DNA of 40,711 nt. Source: Verrucomicrobiota bacterium (GTDB lineage Bacteria; Verrucomicrobiota; Verrucomicrobiia; Opitutales; Opitutaceae). The notes below the pieces were generated by a model. The model searched no databases, was not told the origin of the DNA, and was given only the letters and a program-made list of their open reading frames with translations. This document shows positions 17,112 through 25,421 of the stretch, in pieces; position 1 is the stretch's first letter, and each line of letters opens with the position of its first letter. The stretch covers positions 1-40,711 of the forward strand of contig JAEWIY010000007.1 of assembly GCA_023386835.1 (NCBI GenBank), read 5' to 3'. Both the position numbers and the translations under genes were made by a program.

Positions 17112-18926
17112 TCAGGGGGTGAACGCAGCGGGTAGACCGCGCTTCAGTCGCTGCCCGGCGTGTTCGTAGAGCGCGCGTGGTTTTCGAAACTCGTCAACGA
17201 TGCCCCAGCGCCGGTAACCATCCTGGCCGGAGCCGGGGTAGCGGCTCGCGTAGTCGTTGAACGACCAGAAGGAAAGGCCACAGATCCACGGGCGTCGCGC
17301 CACCTGGGCGAGTATCACATCCAAGTGGTCGATCCGCGCCTGTTCGTTGTCCACGCGGTCCGCCCTGAGACCGAATTCGGTTATCGCCACCGGTTTTTCC
17401 GGCCACTGAGCGTGCACAAGATCGACGTAGTCGGCCAGGTCTTCGGGCTTGAGGTAGTAATTGAGCGAGATGTAGTCGACGTGATCGAGCGCGTGTTCTC
17501 CAGTGACGCCGTTTTCCCGGATCTCGCGCAAGACGCGGCCGAGCGCGGCGAAGGTCACGGGGCGCGTCGGATCGAGACCCTTGACGAACGCGGCCATGTC
17601 ACGCGTCCACTCGATGCCCTCGCGAGTCCACGACTCGTATTCATTGCCCAGACTCCAGCCGACGACGCTGGCGTGATTCTGCGCGAGCGCGATCAGTTCG
17701 CGCATCTCAGCCTGGAACTGCTCGCGCAGTTCCGGCGACGCCTGATCGGGCGAGGTGTATCCCCACATGCCGACTTCGAGTACGACCAGCATCCCGTGAC
17801 GGTCGGCCCAATCGAGCAGATTTCGGCCGGGTGGCGTGTGCTGCAGGCGGGAGAAGACGAGTCCGGCATCCTTCATCAACCGCAGGTCCTGCTCCACGAG
17901 TTCGTCGGGATCGATGCCGCCGTGCACAGGGTGTCCGCGCGCCCGGTTGGCGCCGGCCCAGCGGATGGCCCGGCCATTGAGCAGAAACTGCGCGTCGCGC
18001 ATCTCGATGGTGCGGAAGCCGAATGTCGTCGTGTGCACCGACGTGGCACCGTCGAGCGTGACGCGGCTTTCATAGACGACGGGCGCGGCCAGATCCCAGG
18101 CTTCGATTGCTTGGACTGGCAGGGTTCCGTCTAGCTGCACCGAAGCGGTTGCCCGCGGTGCAGCGCGGTAATCGCCGTTCAACTCGAGAGCGGTGCCGGC
18201 GATTTTCGCCGTGACGCGGCCCACGCGTTCCTGCGAGGTCTCGTTGCGCACGTCGACCCGGACCGTCACGCGCCAGGAGGAGCCCGCAGTTGCAGTTTCA
18301 ATCTTCTGTGCAGCGATCCACACCGGCGCGTGCGCAACCAGCCGCACCCCGCCGAGGATGCCGCCGTAGTTGAGCCATGGGTACTGCGACGCGTTGGCGG
18401 TCGTGCCGCTGCGCGCGCCGGGCAGCGCGCGGAACTTCACGCGGTTGTCGACCGCGACCACGAGTAAGTTCTGCCGGCCGGGCAGGAGGTGTTCCGCCAC
18501 GGAGAACTCGAACGGCGTGTAACCGCCCTCGTGAGTGCCGACGAAGCGTCCGTTCAGCCAGACCCGGCAACGCTGGAATACGGTGTCGAATTGCAGCCGC
18601 CAGGTGCGACCATCCGCGGCGTTCGACGGCACGGCAAAGGAGCGGCGGTACCACGCGACGCCAGTGTACTGGTAGCGGGGATCGATGAGGAAGTCGTGCG
18701 GCACGACGGCGTCGTCCCAGCCGGCGCGCGGGTGAGGTGTGGCGCCCTCCCAGTCGGGCGTGGGCTGATGCCACTGGGCGGATTCGCCGCGGTCGGTCGG
18801 ATCGAGTGCAAAGTTCCAGCCGGGGCCGGCCAGATCGAGCACGAGATCGGAGGCCGCGGCGAACGGCGCCAGGAGGAGGAAGGTGAGAAGAGCAATGCGC
18901 GGTGGCGCGATGGGGACGACAAACAT
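17112..18926 (-). CDS. exported glycoside hydrolase family 2 enzyme (beta-galactosidase/glucuronidase-like)
   Basis: The 604-aa protein starts at the ATG at 18926, where the signal peptide begins (RIALLTFLLLAPFAAA). The order is GH2 sugar-binding domain (WYRRSFAVP, VWLNGRFVGTHEGGYTPF), Ig-like domain, and TIM barrel starting at FLLNGRAIRWAGANR. The acid/base is Glu429 in SLGNEYES and the nucleophile is Glu517 in ITEFGLR. At about 600 aa it has only the core three domains, as in beta-glucuronidases and short beta-galactosidases. Its specificity is open. It should act in the periplasm on oligosaccharides brought in by the divergent TonB receptor. Confidence 0.93.
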   Translation of the reverse strand: MFVVPIAPPRIALLTFLLLAPFAAASDLVLDLAGPGWNFALDPTDRGESAQWHQPTPDWEGATPHPRAGWDDAVVPHDFLIDPRYQYTGVAWYRRSFAVPSNAADGRTWRLQFDTVFQRCRVWLNGRFVGTHEGGYTPFEFSVAEHLLPGRQNLLVVAVDNRVKFRALPGARSGTTANASQYPWLNYGGILGGVRLVAHAPVWIAAQKIETATAGSSWRVTVRVDVRNETSQERVGRVTAKIAGTALELNGDYRAAPRATASVQLDGTLPVQAIEAWDLAAPVVYESRVTLDGATSVHTTTFGFRTIEMRDAQFLLNGRAIRWAGANRARGHPVHGGIDPDELVEQDLRLMKDAGLVFSRLQHTPPGRNLLDWADRHGMLVVLEVGMWGYTSPDQASPELREQFQAEMRELIALAQNHASVVGWSLGNEYESWTREGIEWTRDMAAFVKGLDPTRPVTFAALGRVLREIRENGVTGEHALDHVDYISLNYYLKPEDLADYVDLVHAQWPEKPVAITEFGLRADRVDNEQARIDHLDVILAQVARRPWICGLSFWSFNDYASRYPGSGQDGYRRWGIVDEFRKPRALYEHAGQRLKRGLPAAFTP

Positions 18927-19379
18927 GCGGGATCGGGAGAGGAAAGCTCCGGACATGCGGAATGGCCGGGAGGGGGCCTCCGAATGCACGGCGAGTTCAA
19001 CGAATGCTCAACCGGGCCCGAAGTAAACCGTTGACCTCTCTCTGCGCGCGCCTGTCGCTCCCTGCCGGACGGATCAACAGTGCGCGGCCAACGGAAGACC
19101 GCTCGTGGCGACTGTCCATACGGGGAACGTCGACCAGAATCCCAGCGTCGTCTCGCCTTGGACGGGCACGCTGTAATCGAAGGGGAAGGTTCGGCTTTGA
19201 TCGCGGTGACGACCCGTTGCCGTGACGATAGTGGAGGGTGCACTGAGCGATCTCCCGATCGAAATCCGGCGGGTAGGCATAGACGCTGGTCAGGTCGCCG
19301 GCACGAACCGAATGGCGCCGGCGCGCGCTGCGATCGTTGAGGTCGCAAACGCCACCGGCGGCAGGGCCGACGGCTGCGC

Positions 19380-19541
19380 ATCTCTTGGTATTGGAAATCG
19401 GGCTTGGGAAGAACTCCAGCGGGTTTCCAAGTTGGGATTCTTATCCGAATACAGCACTGCGAAGGACGGAGCAAAGGTTACTTGTACGCCATCCGGAGCT
19501 GCGACCACGAACCGAGTGGTCCGGGCGAAGGGTGGAGTGAT
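19380..19541 (-). pseudogene. possible decayed copy of the N-terminal domain of the 953-aa exported protein
   Basis: One minus-strand frame reads RFVVAAPDGVQVTFAPSF followed by AVLYSDKNPNLE. After a shift of frame it continues KPAGVLPKPDFQYQ. The intact protein encoded from 22414 has LEADGAVRV, then WRFSPRFTVFFRETDPKL and RPGGVEKVSYNVP in the same order and spacing. The shared skeleton is F-[AS]-P-x-F-x-V, then [ND]-P-x-L, then [RK]-P-[AG]-G-V. Seen: the frames and residue matches. Inferred: common ancestry. The match is short and made by eye, so it could be chance. The rest of the region carries stops in all frames. Confidence 0.35.
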
Positions 19542-19777
19542 GGCGGCCGACCGCGGAAAGCACGGTTGCGGGAAGCCGGAAACGCAAAGGAGGTGCAGGC
19601 GTGTGCTCGTCCATTTTTTTCCGGGGGCTGACATCGAACTGAATCGCCTCGTCGACCCAAAGTCACTGGTAGTCGACGGTTGAGTGCACACCTTGAAATT
19701 AGCCGCTTCTCGTGGAGCGGCATCGGTTCACGAGAGCGAAATTCATTTGGCCGGTCGCGACATTTTGATCTTCCGCG

Positions 19778-19790
19778 GTCAACGATTGAC
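19778..19790. promoter_or_regulatory. palindromic operator candidate upstream of the TonB receptor
   Basis: GTCAACGATTGAC has perfect 5-bp arms (GTCAA/TTGAC) around CGA. It lies about 155 bp upstream of the receptor start. Its size and its central CG resemble LacI-family sites, but it does not match the palindrome at the LacI gene, so the cognate regulator is uncertain. Confidence 0.3.
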
Positions 19791-19803
19791 TTCCTCGTCA
19801 CTT

Positions 19804-19863
19804 GTGGCCGCGAGGCCACTCCTGTTCCTCCGTCAGTCACTTTCCCGTGATCTGTGTTCACGG
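19804..19863 (+). promoter_or_regulatory. two hairpins in the TonB receptor leader
   Basis: The first hairpin is GTGGCC-GCGA-GGCCAC (19804-19819), a perfect 6-bp stem closed by a GNRA-type tetraloop. The second is CCGTGA/TCACGG around a 7-base loop (19845-19863). If the transcript starts upstream they would form a structured leader about 80-140 nt before the ATG. Their role in control is inference only. Confidence 0.35.
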
Positions 19864-19944
19864 ATCAAAGCCCCATCATCCGTGCTCCTGCCTCGCTTCT
19901 TCTCACGGGCCACGTCCCCTCACGAAACCATTGCCACAAACCCT

Positions 19945-22305
19945 ATGTTCCCTCGGTTATCCCCGAAACGCGTTGCGCCCCATCTGGGGCTGACTGCGTT
20001 CGCACTGCTACTTCACAGCGCCTTCGGCCAGACGTCGCCCACGACGTCCGCATTCGGCGAAGACGTCATCGTCTTGGGAGAGTTTCATGTCGAAGAGCGT
20101 GAAACCGACAGCTTCGTCTCGACCCAAAGTACTTCGGGTACTCGCATCGCCACGGACATCATCAATCTGCCGTACTCGATTTCCGTGATGACCGAGGATT
20201 TCATCCGGGAATTTCAGCTCTTTGACCTGGATGAGCAGGCACGGTTTATCTCGGGCATGGCGGCCGGCGATCCGAACCAAGGCGGTGGTGGTGGCACGCG
20301 GCTGCGCGGTTTCAGCGTGCCTTATTTCCGCAACGGCTTCCGCCGGACGCAGGCGCCCGATTCCAGCAGCATCGCTCGCGTGGAAGTGATCAAGGGCCCA
20401 CAGTCCGCGATCTATGGCCGCGTCTCGCCTGGTGGCGTGGTCAACTACATCTCCAAGGTTCCGTCCACGACGTTCAAGTCCGGCGTGAATCACACGGTGG
20501 GCAGCTACGATTATTCCCGCACAGACGGCTTCGTCACCGGTCCGCTCGGGTCGGACAAGCTCTTCTATCGCGTCGATGCGGCATATTACGATTTCGAGCG
20601 TCCAACGGATTTCTGGTTCAACCGCACGACGAATGTCTCCGGCTCGCTCGTCTTCCGGCCCACCGAGAAGACCGCGGTCACCCTTGAGCACGAATACACC
20701 AAGCGCGTGATGCAGGGGACGCAGGTTTTCATGCGCTGGCGTCACCTGGTCGACGGGGTGGCGGTCACGGAAGCGTCGCCCTTCTACATGCCGGATCGGG
20801 ACTTTGGCGATCGGCTCACCCGCTATAACGTGAATGGGGCGCACCAGCGTGTCATTCGCGACAACAACTCCAGCTACGTCAAGGTGGAGCATCGCTTCTC
20901 GCCTGATCTGAGTTTGCGGTTTAATGCGGGTTACACGGAGCGCTCCTACTTTCGGCATGGCACATCGACGCCAGCGCTCTGGATTGTGGACGGACTGACA
21001 GCCGCCCAGACCACGACCCTCAATTCGCTGAATGGCATCTGGACGGACCTCACCAAAGGAATCTGGTCGGGCGGGCGGGCCGGTGCTCACCAGACGATCG
21101 ATTACGAGGAAAGCGGTTTTCAGCTCGACCTGACGAAGAAGTGGAACACGACGATCAAACAGCGGAGCCTGCTCACCTTCGACTGGTACGACTCAATGCA
21201 GGATCAGAAGACGTGGGCGCTTTCCGGTACGCCGTTGAACAACGCGCTCACGGCCCTCGGAATGGACACGGCCGCGAAGCGCAACGCGTGGCTCTATCCG
21301 GATCCCCTCAATCCGGAGGTTTCGGGGAAGCTGCCGTTGCCGGCGTTTGATCCGGCGACGTGGAGTGTGACCGCGGGCAGCACGAACATCAGCAAGAGCT
21401 ACTACTATGGCAGCCTGTTTAACCACACGGCGGAGTTGCTCGACGGCCGACTTGCCCTGCTGGCTTCGCTGCGCCGGGACTGGGCCCACTACGACAACTC
21501 GGGCGAGAAGGGCGACGCCGCGCAGACGACCTACAGCACGGGAGCGAACTATCACGTGGTTCCTCAGAAGCTCGTCATGTACGGCAACGTCGCCACGGGT
21601 TTCGAGCCTTCGGCCCGCCGCGATCCCAACTCAGGAGAAGTCCTGGACAATGTGGAGTCATTCGGTGGGGAAGTGGGTTTCAAAGGCGTGCTGATGGAAG
21701 GGAAGTTCTCCTATTCCGGCGCGGTCTTCCACATCGAGCAGGACAATCAGGTCACCGACAACCCGGCGAATCCCGGCGGCGCCGATCCTGATCTGCCGCG
21801 GTTCATCCCCGGCGCGACGACCCGCGCCAAGGGCATCAACCTGGATGTGTCGGGCAGCGTGACCGAGAATCTCACGCTTCTGGCCAACATCGCCTGGACC
21901 GACTGCCGGATCGTTGAACATGTGGCCAATCCCGACCTGATCGGCACGCGCCCGACCGGCACGCAGACTGTGCCGCCGCGCACCTACTCGCTCGCGGCGC
22001 GCTACAGCTTCCGGTCCGGCCCCTTGCAGGGACTGCGCGCGGGACTGACGTACCAGTACTCCCAGCAATACCAACGGATCGCGCCGGTCTATAACGCGGC
22101 CGGTGTGATGACCAGCACCCCTTACAACATCGACGAGAAGAACGAATGGGGGGCCATGTTGAGCTACAACCTGCCGAACGTCCGCAAGGCGAAGGTCAGC
22201 TTCACGCTCAACGTCATCAACCTCTTCGACGAACAGAAGATGACGGTTGCCGCCTACTATCCAACCGGCCGCGAGGTGCGATTCACCACCGGCATCCGCT
22301 TCTGA
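19945..22305 (+). CDS. TonB-dependent outer membrane receptor
   Basis: The 786-aa protein starts at the ATG at 19945, where a signal peptide begins (LGLTAFALLLHSAFGQ). A plug domain follows with NLPYSISVMTEDFI, then RLRGFSVPYFRNGFRR and the conserved VEVIKGPQSAIYGRVSPGGVV. The 22-stranded barrel carries the usual YTKR, YGNVATGFEPS and FNHTAELLDG segments and ends in VRFTTGIRF, with the C-terminal Phe needed for barrel insertion. No SusD partner is present, so this is a single-component receptor of the FhuA/CirA type. Context points to an oligosaccharide ligand rather than iron. It is the first gene of the plus-strand arm of the locus. Confidence 0.95.
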   Translation: MFPRLSPKRVAPHLGLTAFALLLHSAFGQTSPTTSAFGEDVIVLGEFHVEERETDSFVSTQSTSGTRIATDIINLPYSISVMTEDFIREFQLFDLDEQARFISGMAAGDPNQGGGGGTRLRGFSVPYFRNGFRRTQAPDSSSIARVEVIKGPQSAIYGRVSPGGVVNYISKVPSTTFKSGVNHTVGSYDYSRTDGFVTGPLGSDKLFYRVDAAYYDFERPTDFWFNRTTNVSGSLVFRPTEKTAVTLEHEYTKRVMQGTQVFMRWRHLVDGVAVTEASPFYMPDRDFGDRLTRYNVNGAHQRVIRDNNSSYVKVEHRFSPDLSLRFNAGYTERSYFRHGTSTPALWIVDGLTAAQTTTLNSLNGIWTDLTKGIWSGGRAGAHQTIDYEESGFQLDLTKKWNTTIKQRSLLTFDWYDSMQDQKTWALSGTPLNNALTALGMDTAAKRNAWLYPDPLNPEVSGKLPLPAFDPATWSVTAGSTNISKSYYYGSLFNHTAELLDGRLALLASLRRDWAHYDNSGEKGDAAQTTYSTGANYHVVPQKLVMYGNVATGFEPSARRDPNSGEVLDNVESFGGEVGFKGVLMEGKFSYSGAVFHIEQDNQVTDNPANPGGADPDLPRFIPGATTRAKGINLDVSGSVTENLTLLANIAWTDCRIVEHVANPDLIGTRPTGTQTVPPRTYSLAARYSFRSGPLQGLRAGLTYQYSQQYQRIAPVYNAAGVMTSTPYNIDEKNEWGAMLSYNLPNVRKAKVSFTLNVINLFDEQKMTVAAYYPTGREVRFTTGIRF

Positions 22306-22315
22306 CGTCGATGAG

Positions 22316-22380
22316 GCGAGCCTCCGGTGCTCGCTCGCACTCCCATCGCGGTGCCGCCGACCTTGGCAAGGTGGCACCGC
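22316..22380 (+). terminator. two GC-rich hairpins after the TonB receptor gene
   Basis: The first stem is GCGAGC/GCTCGC with a 7-base loop (22316-22334). The second is GCGGTGCC/GGCACCGC enclosing an inner ACCTT/AAGGT stem (22348-22380). Neither is followed by a T run. They lie between the receptor stop and the start of the next gene at 22414, so they could attenuate transcription or stabilise the receptor mRNA rather than stop transcription fully. Confidence 0.5.
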
Positions 22381-22413
22381 GACCGGTTCCCGTATCCTCC
22401 GCCCACTGATCCA

Positions 22414-25275
22414 GTGAAATCGCTCCTCCTCCGCCTTTCCCTCGTCTTCATCTGCTGTCTGTCGGCCGGCTGGGCCGACGTGCCCGTCCGTTACCGCCTG
22501 AAACTCGAGGCCGACGGTGCCGTGCGGGTGCAGCGGGAAGGGACTGAAGCGTGGCGCTTCTCTCCGCGCTTCACGGTGTTTTTCCGCGAGACCGACCCGA
22601 AACTCGCGATGCGGCCGGGCGGCGTCGAAAAGGTGTCGTACAACGTGCCGACCTGGCAGATGCAAAGCCCCACAGGGCCGGCTGCCCTGAAGGGTACGCG
22701 GCGCGACGTGGCGCAGGCCGGGGACGGGTTCGACGACCGTATTCTGGAAGGAGATACGCAGGCCCGCACGGCCGATGCCTTCGCAGCCGCGCCGGGGGAA
22801 ACCCTGGCCGCGGTGCGCTGGGAACGAACGGGCGATACGATCCGGTTTATCTTTCCAGAGAAGGAGCACTTCACCCTGTCGGCCACGATCACCCTGCCGG
22901 CCGGGGGCGCGCAGGAGCCGGTCCTGACGTACACGCTCACGCCCAGGACCCCGGGCTGGTTTTCGGTGGCCTACACGGGCGCGCCGCAGGTCGCGCAATT
23001 CGAAGCAGCTGAGTTCTGGCAGCCTTTTCTCTGGCAGGAACGCCGGTTCCCGCACCAGTCGTTCCTGACAGCGGCATTTCAATGCCCGGTCCCCGCCACC
23101 TTCGTTCGCCGTGGTGAGGCCGTGGTCGGCGTGGTGGTCGATGCCGACGAGTTTCCCTTCGAGCCCCTGCCGCTGCTCGAGAACAGCCGCTTCGGGGTCG
23201 GCCTGCGCAATCCGGCGGGCGACGCGCAGCCCATGGCCTTCGGTCCGGTGATGGGCGGCGCCGGCTCGAAGCGCGCCGCCGGCGAGGCGTTCACGCTCAA
23301 GCTGCGACTCTACGTCGGGCAGGGCGAACTGACCCACGCGTACGAAGAGACGGCGCGGCGCCTGTACGGATTCCGGGATTACCGGAGCAATGCCATCGCT
23401 TCGCTCAACGAAACCCTCGACAACATGATCGAGTATGGGATGAGCAACTACAGCTGGTTCATCGACGAGCTGAAGGGCTGTGCCTATTCGACCGATGTGC
23501 CCGGAGCGGTGAAGAATGTGTCGGCGCTCAACCCGCTCAACCTCGCGCTGGTGACCGACGACGAGGCGATTTTTCAGCAACGCGCCTATCCCATCGCGGA
23601 GTACCTGCTGTCGAGGGAGAAGTTTCTGTTTTCCCTCGATCCCGAACAGAAGATCCAGAGCCCTTCACGCGCTCTGGCGGGACCCGCCGCGCCCGTCAGC
23701 GAACTGACCACCCTGGCGGGCATCACCCGCGGGGCCTCGCCGGTGTTTCTGCGGCTGGCGTCCGAGCTGATGGGCAAGACCCGCACCCTGAATCTTGACG
23801 ACGTGTCTCCGGGCGACACCTGGCAGAACAACCTGCGCATGTATCAGGTGACCGGTGACGAACGCTCTCTCCGGAAAGCCCGAATGGGCGCGGACGCCTA
23901 CCTGGCCAGTCGCATGGAGAAGGGAGCCAGCCAGTTTGAAAGCGGCCAGTTCTTCTGGACCACCTTTACGCCCAAGTGGATCGATCTCCTCGAGCTTTAC
24001 GAAGCAACGGGAGAAAAGCGCTACCTTGAAGCGGCCCGGCTCGGGGCTCGTCGCTACACGATGTTCACCTGGATGGCGCCGCGGATTCCTGACGAGTTGA
24101 TCACCGTCAACCCGGGCGGCCAGGCTCCGGTTTACTGGTACCTCAAGAGCAAGGGACATCTGCCCATGATGGCGCCCGAGGAGCAGGTGCCGGCCTGGCG
24201 ACTTTCCGAGATCGGGCTGACGCCCGAATCGTCCGGCACGATGTCGGGCCATCGTGGGATCTTCATGGCCAACTACGCGCCGTGGATGTTGCGCATCGCC
24301 GCCCTCACCGACGACGCGTTGCTCCATGATGTGGCCCGCTCAGCGGTAGTGGGGCGCTACCGGAACTTCCCAGGCTATCACATCAACACGGCCCGGACGA
24401 CGATCTACGAGAAGGCCGATTACCCGCTGCGTGACCACAAGGAGCTCAGCGTGAACTCCTTTCACTACAATCACATCTGGCCCCACATGAGCATCCTGCT
24501 CGATTTTCTCGTGACCGATGTCTTCGCCCGGTCCGACGGCCAAATCGATTTCCCTTCGCATTTCATCGAAGGCTACGCGTACCTGCAGAACAAGTTCTAC
24601 GGCGACCGGCCGGGACGCTTCTTCAAGTATGACGACGCGGTCCTCTGGATGCCACGGCGGCTGATGAAGCCGGGGAACGTGGAGCTCAATTACCTGACCG
24701 CCCGCGGAGACGGTCGGCTGTACGTGGCGTTCACGAATCAGTCGAACGAGGCCGTCACGACGGACGTGGAGATCAACCCGGCCGTGCTTCCGGACGTGGC
24801 GGGAAAGTCCTACCGCGTGGAAACACTGGCGGGTGATCCGAGCCGGGTTTCGGAGCAGCTGAACAATGGGCGCCTCCGCGTGACGGTTCCTCCAATGGGA
24901 CTGACCGCGCTGTCGATTGATGGTCTGCAAGTCCGCCCCCGATTCCAGCATAAGCTGCTGGGAGCGACCCCGGAACAGGCCTGGAAGCAGGACTACCTGG
25001 AACTGGACTGGGGACGCGCTCGTGCGATGGTCCTCAATTTCGGGCCACTCAAGCGCAGCGCCTATGTGTATTTGCAAGCCGACGACAGCGAGTTTCGTGA
25101 GGTCACGCTGAGCTACGAGGTCGACGGACGAAAACAGACGATCGCTGACGCGACTTATCCGTTCGAGTTCACCGTGGACCTTCCGCCCAACGCGGACTCG
25201 TTTGAATTCGAGTTTTACGGCCGCACTGTGGACGGCCGCGAGACCCGGTCCGAAACGGCCAAGCTTCGCCGATGA
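22414..25275 (+). CDS. large exported protein of unknown family, glycosidase/lyase candidate
   Basis: The 953-aa protein starts at a GTG at 22414, where a signal peptide begins (SLLLRLSLVFICCLSAGWAD). Residues about 25-320 look like a beta-sandwich (FSPRFTVFFRETDPKL, TFTLSATITLP-like strands). Residues about 340-760 are helical with aromatic and histidine-rich motifs (EYGMSNYSWFIDELKG, GDTWQNNLRMYQVTGD, YEATGEKRYLEAARLGARRY, MSGHRGIFMANYAPWMLRIA, NSFHYNHIWPHMSILLDF), as in alpha/alpha-toroid glycosidases and polysaccharide lyases. The C-terminal 190 residues form beta domains. I cannot name a family. It sits between the TonB receptor and the MFS transporter, so a role in cutting the imported glycan is likely. 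Confidence 0.85.
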   Translation: MKSLLLRLSLVFICCLSAGWADVPVRYRLKLEADGAVRVQREGTEAWRFSPRFTVFFRETDPKLAMRPGGVEKVSYNVPTWQMQSPTGPAALKGTRRDVAQAGDGFDDRILEGDTQARTADAFAAAPGETLAAVRWERTGDTIRFIFPEKEHFTLSATITLPAGGAQEPVLTYTLTPRTPGWFSVAYTGAPQVAQFEAAEFWQPFLWQERRFPHQSFLTAAFQCPVPATFVRRGEAVVGVVVDADEFPFEPLPLLENSRFGVGLRNPAGDAQPMAFGPVMGGAGSKRAAGEAFTLKLRLYVGQGELTHAYEETARRLYGFRDYRSNAIASLNETLDNMIEYGMSNYSWFIDELKGCAYSTDVPGAVKNVSALNPLNLALVTDDEAIFQQRAYPIAEYLLSREKFLFSLDPEQKIQSPSRALAGPAAPVSELTTLAGITRGASPVFLRLASELMGKTRTLNLDDVSPGDTWQNNLRMYQVTGDERSLRKARMGADAYLASRMEKGASQFESGQFFWTTFTPKWIDLLELYEATGEKRYLEAARLGARRYTMFTWMAPRIPDELITVNPGGQAPVYWYLKSKGHLPMMAPEEQVPAWRLSEIGLTPESSGTMSGHRGIFMANYAPWMLRIAALTDDALLHDVARSAVVGRYRNFPGYHINTARTTIYEKADYPLRDHKELSVNSFHYNHIWPHMSILLDFLVTDVFARSDGQIDFPSHFIEGYAYLQNKFYGDRPGRFFKYDDAVLWMPRRLMKPGNVELNYLTARGDGRLYVAFTNQSNEAVTTDVEINPAVLPDVAGKSYRVETLAGDPSRVSEQLNNGRLRVTVPPMGLTALSIDGLQVRPRFQHKLLGATPEQAWKQDYLELDWGRARAMVLNFGPLKRSAYVYLQADDSEFREVTLSYEVDGRKQTIADATYPFEFTVDLPPNADSFEFEFYGRTVDGRETRSETAKLRR

Positions 25276-25421
25276 AGCGCACCGCCGACCAACCCTTCGC
25301 TCGATTGAATCCAGCCACCTCCCACGAGGCGCTTTCCCGTCGCGCGACGGGTGACCTCCACGTGATCGGGTAGCCGGCAGAGAGCCGAATCCTCCAATCC
25401 GTCCATTGAGCCACGACGCGT

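Larger units (their letters stand above)
18927..19944. other. 1-kb divergent region between GH2 and the TonB receptor
   Basis: The region must hold promoters for both arms of the carbohydrate locus. It contains a palindrome GTCAACGATTGAC (19778-19790), two hairpins in the receptor leader (19804-19819 and 19845-19863), and a minus-strand stretch near 19380-19541 that looks like a decayed relative of the N-terminal domain of the 953-aa protein. No intact gene is visible. Confidence 0.55.

Noticed and set aside
21658..23580. A 640-aa minus-strand frame over the TonB receptor and 953-aa genes
   Set aside because: It is rich in Arg, Gly and His, has no domain, and lies antisense to two well-supported genes.
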